From CAVWSM01 sp963799425 (GTDB lineage: Bacteria > Actinomycetota > Actinomycetes > Jiangellales > Jiangellaceae): a stretch of 64,000 nucleotides of DNA. The stretch is taken from positions 124,001 through 188,000 of the forward strand of contig CAWCXA010000009.1 in the NCBI GenBank assembly GCA_963799425.1, in the 5' to 3' direction. Both the position numbers and the translations under genes were made by a program. Shown one piece after another: positions 59,134-64,000 of the stretch. The notes under the pieces were generated by a model. The model ran no database searches, was not told where the DNA came from, and saw only the letters and a program-made list of their open reading frames with translations. Position 1 is the first letter of the stretch, and each line of letters starts with the position of its first letter.

Positions 59134-60708
59134 GTGGCTCGATCGACTCGCTCATCCGTCGACACGCTGGGTGGCGTGAGACCCCCGGTCGTACGGCTCG
59201 ATGCGGCCGGTCTGCTTGCCATCGCCGACGCAGCCGTCCTGGCGGTGCCGGTGCTCCCAGGCCAGGCCGACGGTGACCAGGAGGCCACCCCGTGGCTCGG
59301 CCCGGGCGCGGCTGAGGTCGTCGACACCTTCGGCCTCGACCTGTTCACCCTGCTCGAGCGGGAGCAGGCGACTGGGAAGGCTGGCGAGGTCGTCACGGTG
59401 CCCGTGATCCGCGACAACTCCGCGGTCGAGCAGGTGCTGCTGGTGGGCATCGGGGACGGCAGCCCGACTGCTTACCGGCGAGCCGGAGCGGCGCTCGCCC
59501 GACGCACCCGCAAGCGCACTCGGGTCGCGTCGACAGTGACTGCCACGGCTGACGACCCTGGGCTGCGCGCGTTCATCGAGGGTGTCGTTCTTGCGTCATA
59601 CGGCTTCAGCCGCAAGAGCATCCCCGCAAAGAATCCGCCGGTGGCCGAGGTCGTGCTTGCCGCGACCACCGCTGACCGGCAGCCGGCCCTCGACCGGGGC
59701 CAGGCCACCGCTGCAGCAGGTTGGCTGGCCCGCGACCTGGCTCAGACGCCGAGCAACGAGAAGAACCCGGCCTGGCTGGCCGCGCAGTCCGAGCGGCTGG
59801 CCAAAACGGCCGGGCTGGCCATACGCGTTCGCGACGAAGTGGCCCTGGCGCGCGAGGGGTTCGGGGGCATTGTCGCCGTTGGACAGGGGTCGGCCACCCC
59901 ACCACGGCTCATCGAGCTGACTTACTCTCCACGCAAAGCGGGCCGGCCGGGCCGACTCCAACACGTCGTCCTTGTCGGCAAGGGCATCACCTTCGACACA
60001 GGTGGCCTGTCGATCAAGCCGCGCGAAGCCATGATCCCTATGAAGACTGACATGACCGGTGGTGCCGTGGTCATGTCCGTGCTCGCTCACCTCGCCAGCG
60101 TCAACGCGCAGGTCAAGGTGACTGGCCTCATTGCGGCCGCCGAGAACGCCGTGTCCGGCAGTGCGCAGCGACCCGGTGACGTCCTGCGTCAATACGATGG
60201 CACGACCGTCGAGGTGCGCAACACCGACGCTGAGGGCCGGCTGGTGCTCGCCGACGCCATCGCCTACGCGGTCAAGGATCTCAAGCCCGACGCGGTCGTC
60301 GACGTCGCCACACTGACCGGTGCCGCCACGGTCGGTCTGGGCCGCGGCCACGCCGCCTACTACGCCACCGACGACGCACTGGCAACGGCGCTTGCTGCCG
60401 CCGGCGATGCCGCGGGGGAGCGGCTGTGGCGGATGCCCTTGGTCGACGACTACCGGGAGGCGCTGCATTCCGACGTGGCCGACGTGTGCCACATCGAGAC
60501 GGAGCACGTGGGCGGTGGCTCGATCACCGCGGCGCTGTTCCTGCAGCGGTTCGCCAAGGACGTCCCCTGGGCACACCTCGACGTGGCCGGCCCGGCACGC
60601 GCCGACGGGGACGCCTACGAGATCACCAAGGGCGGCACGGGCTTCGGCGCCCGCACCCTCCTGCTGTGGCTGGAGACACGCGAGCCGCTATCCGGGGTGG
60701 GTGCCTGA
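59134..60708 (+). CDS. pepA: Leucyl aminopeptidase (M17)
   Basis: 524 residues from GTG at 59134, with a GGGAGGG upstream. N-terminal macro-like domain (1-170), then the catalytic domain with the metal motifs GKGITFDTGGLSIKP, MKTDMTGGAVVM, and NTDAEGRLVLADA, and DVATLTGAATVGLG. Removes N-terminal residues from peptides in the cytoplasm as a hexamer with two metal ions. It is followed by a small ORF overlapping its stop by one base. Confidence 0.96.
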   Translation: MARSTRSSVDTLGGVRPPVVRLDAAGLLAIADAAVLAVPVLPGQADGDQEATPWLGPGAAEVVDTFGLDLFTLLEREQATGKAGEVVTVPVIRDNSAVEQVLLVGIGDGSPTAYRRAGAALARRTRKRTRVASTVTATADDPGLRAFIEGVVLASYGFSRKSIPAKNPPVAEVVLAATTADRQPALDRGQATAAAGWLARDLAQTPSNEKNPAWLAAQSERLAKTAGLAIRVRDEVALAREGFGGIVAVGQGSATPPRLIELTYSPRKAGRPGRLQHVVLVGKGITFDTGGLSIKPREAMIPMKTDMTGGAVVMSVLAHLASVNAQVKVTGLIAAAENAVSGSAQRPGDVLRQYDGTTVEVRNTDAEGRLVLADAIAYAVKDLKPDAVVDVATLTGAATVGLGRGHAAYYATDDALATALAAAGDAAGERLWRMPLVDDYREALHSDVADVCHIETEHVGGGSITAALFLQRFAKDVPWAHLDVAGPARADGDAYEITKGGTGFGARTLLLWLETREPLSGVGA

Positions 60709-61055
60709 TGTACGGCCTAACCGTCCGTTGGTCGCTCACCGCCGCACCGCAAGGTGTGGCCAAGCAGCTGCGCGACTACGTGCGCGACACGTCGATCGGC
60801 CGCTTCACGGCCTTGCCGGGGCTGCGGTTCAAGACGTGGCGCATGGTCGAGGGTGAATGGTTCGAAGGCCTGTACGTTTTCGCGACCGCGCAGGCGCGCG
60901 ACGAGTTTGCGACGACCTTCCGCGCCGGCATGCTCACCACTCCCGGCACGCAGATCATCGGTTGGCCGCCGATGCTCGTGGAGCCGTGCGAGATCGTCGC
61001 CGTCGCCGAAGGCCCGGACGGCTTCCTCGCCGGTTCAGGACCGGGCCCCGCCTGA
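60708..61055 (+). CDS. Small protein, possible dimeric alpha/beta-barrel
   Basis: 115 residues from ATG at 60708 (TGATG overlap with pepA). MYGLTVRWSLTAAPQGVAKQ, then SIGRFTALPGLRFKTWRMVE, and YVFATAQARDEFATTFRAGM suit the YdhR/antibiotic-monooxygenase ferredoxin-like fold, in which a small dimer binds a hydrophobic ligand. No catalytic residues can be assigned. It may be co-translated with pepA. Confidence 0.75.
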   Translation: MYGLTVRWSLTAAPQGVAKQLRDYVRDTSIGRFTALPGLRFKTWRMVEGEWFEGLYVFATAQARDEFATTFRAGMLTTPGTQIIGWPPMLVEPCEIVAVAEGPDGFLAGSGPGPA

Positions 61056-61068
61056 GTCGACCGCAGAA

Positions 61069-61135
61069 CCGGTTGATCATGGCAAAAACGTGGTCAAAAC
61101 GCTCAAATGATCACAACTCCGCCATGATCAACCGG
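61069..61135. repeat. 15-bp perfect inverted repeat with nested hairpin
   Basis: Left arm 61069-61083 (CCGGTTGATCATGGC) and right arm 61121-61135 are exact reverse complements. Between them a second, 7-bp near-perfect pair (GTGGTCA and TGATCAC) can form an inner hairpin. It lies in the gap between two convergent genes, so it may act as a bidirectional terminator; its TGATCA-rich ends also look like a dispersed repeat. Confidence 0.7.
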
Positions 61136-61152
61136 GTTGGTGGCCTGTCCGC

Positions 61153-61803
61153 TCAGCGCTTGACCGCGACCAGCAGCCCGTCACCGACTGGCAGCAACGC
61201 CGAGACGAGTCGCTCGTCGTCGCGGACGGCTTTGCCGAGCTCGCGGATGGCGACGGTATCGGGGTCGCGCTGGGCGGGGTCGGCGACCCGGTCGTGCCAG
61301 AGCGCGTTGTCGAATGCCACGACACCGCCCGGCCGCAGCAGGCGGATGGCCTGCTCGAGGTAGTCGGGATATTCCTGCTTGGCGCCGTCGGCGAAGACCA
61401 TGTCGTACTGCCCGTCGGCGAGCCGCGGCAGCACCTCGAGTGCGGCGCCCGCGATGAGCCGGACCCGGTTGTGCACGATGCCCGCCTCGGTGAAGACCTC
61501 ACGGGCCAACCGCTGGTGCTCTGCCTCCACGTCGACGCTCGTGAGCACGCCATCGGGGCGCATGCCGCGAAGCAGCCAGAGGCCGGAGACACCGGTGCCG
61601 GTGCCGATCTCCGCCACCGCGCGCGCGGCGAGGCTCGCGGCGAGGAACCGCAGCGCCGCTCCACCTCCGGCGCCGATAGGGGCCACACCGACCTCGCGGG
61701 CCCGTTGCCGGGCGCCCTGCAAGACCTCGTCCTCGGCCAGGTAGTCCTCGGCGTACGCCCAAGTCTGCGGCGTGATGGCGGCGGTAATGGTGAGCCTCCT
61801 CAC
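61153..61803 (-). CDS. Class I O-methyltransferase
   Basis: 216 residues from GTG at 61803. SAM-binding AEIGTGTGVSGLWLLRGMRP near 75-95, VDVEAEHQRLAREVFTEAG, DMVFADGAKQEYPDYLEQA and LLRPGGVVAFDNALWHDRV follow the COMT/CCoAOMT pattern with the metal DN-motif. The substrate is unknown. In M. tuberculosis Rv1220c lies in the same place, divergent from sigE. Confidence 0.92.
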   Translation of the reverse strand: MRRLTITAAITPQTWAYAEDYLAEDEVLQGARQRAREVGVAPIGAGGGAALRFLAASLAARAVAEIGTGTGVSGLWLLRGMRPDGVLTSVDVEAEHQRLAREVFTEAGIVHNRVRLIAGAALEVLPRLADGQYDMVFADGAKQEYPDYLEQAIRLLRPGGVVAFDNALWHDRVADPAQRDPDTVAIRELGKAVRDDERLVSALLPVGDGLLVAVKR

Positions 61804-61857
61804 ACGTGCGCCCGGTGCGGCGCCGTCCGGCTGTCGTAGGCGAAGCCTAGCCAGATT

Positions 61858-61886
61858 GGGAACTACTGCGGCGCTACGGCGCGTTC
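61858..61886 (+). promoter_or_regulatory. ECF-type promoter of sigE
   Basis: GGGAAC (61858-61863), 18 bases, then CGTTC (61882-61886). This matches the consensus of SigE/SigH-type ECF promoters (GGGAAY-N16-18-CGTT). The first transcribed base should be near 61893, giving a 5' leader of about 50 bases before the ATG at 61943. It implies autoregulation of the sigE operon. Confidence 0.65.
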
Positions 61887-61942
61887 TGCGGACGCAACGG
61901 GTTGGATGACGTGTTTGTATTCAAGAAGGGCTGTAGGGGAAA

Positions 61943-62593
61943 ATGGAGGCCACGCTCAACCTGGTTTGGGGAGGTGTTGGCGTGGCCGACCATGAGCGGG
62001 CCGACTCGCCCGCCCCCCGCGCCGAGGTGTGGACTCCGCCCACCTGGGAGGAGATCGTCCGCGACCACTCCGCCCGCGTCTACCGGCTGGCCTACCGTCT
62101 GACGGGAAACCAGCACGATGCCGAGGACCTCACCCAAGAGGTCTTCGTACGAGTGTTCCGGTCGTTGTCGACCTACAGCCCTGGCACGTTCGAGGGCTGG
62201 CTGCACCGCATCACGACCAACCTCTTCCTCGACATGGTGCGCCGCCGCAAGCGCATCCGGTTCGACGCGCTCGCCGACGACGCCCACGAGCGCATGCCGG
62301 GCCGGGAGGCGGCGCCCGACGTGCAGCTGCATGACAACGGGTTCGACGCCGACGTGCAGGCAGCGCTCGATGCCCTGTCGCCGGAGTTCCGCGCCGCCGT
62401 GGTGCTGTGTGACATCGAGGGCCTGTCGTACGAGGAGATCGCAGCGACCTTGGGCGTCAAGCTCGGCACGGTGCGCAGCCGGATCCACCGCGGTCGCGCG
62501 CAGCTGCGCGCCGCACTCGAGCACCGCGCGCCGCGAGCCCCGCGTCCGGTGCTGCCGCAGAGTCGTGACGTCGACGAAGGTGCGGCGCTGTGA
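61943..62593 (+). CDS. sigE: ECF sigma factor SigE
   Basis: 216 residues from ATG at 61943 with AGGGGAA upstream. Region 2 (about 35-105): HSARVYRLAYRLTGNQHDAE, DLTQEVFVRVFRSLSTYSPG, then TFEGWLHRITTNLFLDMVRR. Region 4 (about 135-190): ALDALSPEFRAAVVLCDIEG and LSYEEIAATLGVKLGTVRSR with the HTH. Envelope-stress sigma factor held by the anti-sigma factor encoded next, whose GTG at 62590 overlaps the sigE stop by 4 bp. Confidence 0.95.
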   Translation: MEATLNLVWGGVGVADHERADSPAPRAEVWTPPTWEEIVRDHSARVYRLAYRLTGNQHDAEDLTQEVFVRVFRSLSTYSPGTFEGWLHRITTNLFLDMVRRRKRIRFDALADDAHERMPGREAAPDVQLHDNGFDADVQAALDALSPEFRAAVVLCDIEGLSYEEIAATLGVKLGTVRSRIHRGRAQLRAALEHRAPRAPRPVLPQSRDVDEGAAL

Positions 62594-63183
62594 CCCACCT
62601 CGGACGTCTGGTCAGCGCACTCGTCGACGGAGAGCTGTCGCACGACGAGCGCGATCGCGCCCTCGCACACCTGGCCACCTGTGAGCAGTGCCGCGCCGCC
62701 GTCGAAGCCGAGCGCGCGCTCAAAGCCACGGTGGGTCGCATCGACGTCGGCGTCCCCAGCAGCGCCCTGCTGTCGGGCCTCATGCGTCTCGCCGAGCCCG
62801 GCGAGCCGCTGCCGCCGGTGCACCGCAGCTTCCCAGGGTCGGGCGGGCCAGCGTCGGTCGGCTGGCGCACGCCGACCCACCAGCCGTTCGGTCAGTCGGC
62901 TGCACCCATGGTTCCCGCGAGCACCGGATCGCGAAGCCGCCATCAGGGTCTGTCGCGGCAGGTCGTCTATGCGGCCGGGGGCCTCGTGGGCCTGGCGGCC
63001 GTGACGGTGGGCCTGGTGATGGCGGGAGGATCGACCCTCCCTGACGGCGGCGGCACCCCAGTCGTACCTCCCGTAGAGGAGATGACCGTCGAGCACGTCC
63101 AGCGCAACGGCGGGCAGCCGTTCGCCGACCCCAGCGTGTTCCTCGACGATGTTGCGACACCGACCATGACGGGCAGCAGGTGA
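62590..63183 (+). CDS. rseA: Anti-sigma factor RseA (zinc-associated)
   Basis: 197 residues from GTG at 62590. The zinc motif is HLATCEQC, with H27, C31 and C34 after a helix LVDGELSHDERDRALA; this binds SigE region 2. A proline/serine-rich linker (80-120) precedes one membrane helix (about 125-147, VVYAAGGLVGLAAVTVGLVM) and an external tail. That topology fits regulated proteolysis, and the partial gene that follows encodes an RseB-like sensor. It overlaps that gene by 4 bp. Confidence 0.93.
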   Translation: MTHLGRLVSALVDGELSHDERDRALAHLATCEQCRAAVEAERALKATVGRIDVGVPSSALLSGLMRLAEPGEPLPPVHRSFPGSGGPASVGWRTPTHQPFGQSAAPMVPASTGSRSRHQGLSRQVVYAAGGLVGLAAVTVGLVMAGGSTLPDGGGTPVVPPVEEMTVEHVQRNGGQPFADPSVFLDDVATPTMTGSR

Positions 63184-64000
63184 GCCGTCGCATCGCATCG
63201 ACGAGCAGCGCGCGCGTGATCTCGCCGCTGGGCGTGCTCGTCGTCCTGTTGGTCGTCGTTCTGACAAGCCCGGCTTCGGCTGCGGCCGGAGGGGCGGCGA
63301 GCGGCACGACGCCGCGGGCGAGCCGAGTGGCCGACTCTCCCGATGCCGTCGAGATGCTGCGCCGCATGGTGACGGGCAGCGCGGCTCTGAACTACCACGG
63401 CACCCAGTTCGTCACCATCTGGGACGACGGGGCCACCAAGGCGGTCATCGCCGAGGTGAGCCACTCGCGGGGCGTCGGCACCACTTACCGCCTCGTCGGC
63501 GGATCGAAAGCATCCGTCCTGCATGACGGACTGGACGGCCCCGCCGTGGTCGAGCTGCTGCTCGACGGCTACGAGGTCACTGCTGCCGGCTACGGCAGTG
63601 TGGCCGGTCGATCGGCCAAGATCATCGACATCTCCCACCCGGACGGCCGCCCAGCGGCGCGGCTGTGGGTCGATCGTGCGGCCTGCTTGCTGCTGCGCCG
63701 TGAGGTCTACGCAACCGACGGCGCGCTGACCCGGGCGAGCGGTTTCCTCGACGTGACGGTCTCCCCGGGCTGGTCCGCCGGTGCGGCCCCCGCCGAGGCC
63801 ATCAAGCGGCCGGCCGACGTCTCGGTGCCGAGCAACGGCCCCGAGATGCCTGACACTATTGCCGCTGGGCTGACCCTCTACGACGTACGCACCGTCACCG
63901 TCGGCCAACGCGAGGCAACGCAGCTGCTCTACACCGACGGCCTGTCGGCGGTTTCGGTGTTCTACCAGGAGGGCCGGCTCGACACGCGCGGGCTCGACGG
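63180..64000 (+). CDS. rseB: MucB/RseB-like regulator, 3' end outside window
   Basis: At least 273 codons from GTG at 63180, open at the edge. A signal sequence or anchor (VISPLGVLVVLLVVVLTSPA) is followed by DAVEMLRRMVTGSAALNYHG, then TQFVTIWDDGATKAVIAEVS and RPAARLWVDRAACLLLRREV: the MucB/RseB N-terminal lipoprotein-like domain. These proteins bind anti-sigma factors outside the membrane and guard them from site-1 proteolysis. In M. tuberculosis the gene after rseA is htrA, so this order differs. Confidence 0.88.
   Translation, partial: MSRRIASTSSARVISPLGVLVVLLVVVLTSPASAAAGGAASGTTPRASRVADSPDAVEMLRRMVTGSAALNYHGTQFVTIWDDGATKAVIAEVSHSRGVGTTYRLVGGSKASVLHDGLDGPAVVELLLDGYEVTAAGYGSVAGRSAKIIDISHPDGRPAARLWVDRAACLLLRREVYATDGALTRASGFLDVTVSPGWSAGAAPAEAIKRPADVSVPSNGPEMPDTIAAGLTLYDVRTVTVGQREATQLLYTDGLSAVSVFYQEGRLDTRGLD

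Noticed and set aside
1..64000. CRISPR arrays, tRNA or rRNA genes
   Set aside because: I saw no regularly spaced repeat array, and no cloverleaf or ribosomal signature by eye. A covariance-model scan would settle small RNAs.

Overview
The window comes from a high-GC Actinomycetota chromosome. The signs are very high GC at third codon positions, many GTG starts, a mycothiol gene (mshB), a single-anchor Sdh1-type succinate dehydrogenase, a SigE/RseA/RseB envelope-stress module, and gene neighbourhoods that match Mycobacterium tuberculosis in content and order. The matching blocks, recalled from knowledge of that genome, are fumC-DUF4245-xseB-xseA-ispH-ychF, sdhC-sdhA-sdhB with a 97-aa protein, mshB plus a small membrane protein, ferredoxin-dapC, and dapD-dapE-LOG-folP-tag-DUF3117-O-methyltransferase-sigE. 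No genus can be named from the sequence alone. I saw no tRNA, rRNA or CRISPR array.

Layout. 1-9917 is core: fumarase, ACT proteins, two DUF1707 paralogues, exonuclease VII, IspH, RmuC and YchF, closed by a strong hairpin. 9918-13349 is an accessory island: a phage-type HGGXW protein, then hypX (CO-ligand synthesis for [NiFe]-hydrogenase) with a small coupled ORF, the latter two between two 35-bp imperfect direct repeats; no hydrogenase gene is in the window. 13350-25786 is mixed: an unknown protein, an NTF2-like protein, an ABC-2 transporter, a decayed aldo/keto reductase, a trypsin-like protease coupled to an alpha/beta-hydrolase, lipoproteins, and a PepSY protein divergent from a two-component system. 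25790-33232 holds phhB, sdhBAC, a Nudix gene, an ArsR/SRPBCC pair with a palindromic operator, and typA, which is frameshifted near its 3' end. 33233-39367 is a five-gene oligopeptide importer.

39377-40634 is a compact 1,258-bp unit. It has 21-bp perfect inverted ends, each followed by a 40-bp hairpin whose arms differ between the two ends in ways that partly keep the pairing, and its only cargo is an AbiEi/DUF559 protein. 40629-64000 is mostly core metabolism: an S9 peptidase, mycothiol deacetylase, a VanW protein, a frameshifted GNAT gene, ferredoxin, DapC, citrate synthase, DapD, DapE, two LOG-family genes, FolP2-like, Tag, leucyl aminopeptidase, and sigE-rseA-rseB.

How genes work together. 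DapC, DapD and DapE are three steps of the succinylase branch to meso-diaminopimelate and lysine. Citrate synthase, succinate dehydrogenase and fumarase are TCA enzymes. SigE, RseA and RseB form a sigma/anti-sigma/periplasmic-sensor cascade, with an ECF-type promoter in front of sigE. Three genes (an AKR remnant, typA, a GNAT gene) carry single-base frameshifts. These may be genuine decay or assembly errors, and that distinction matters for typA.
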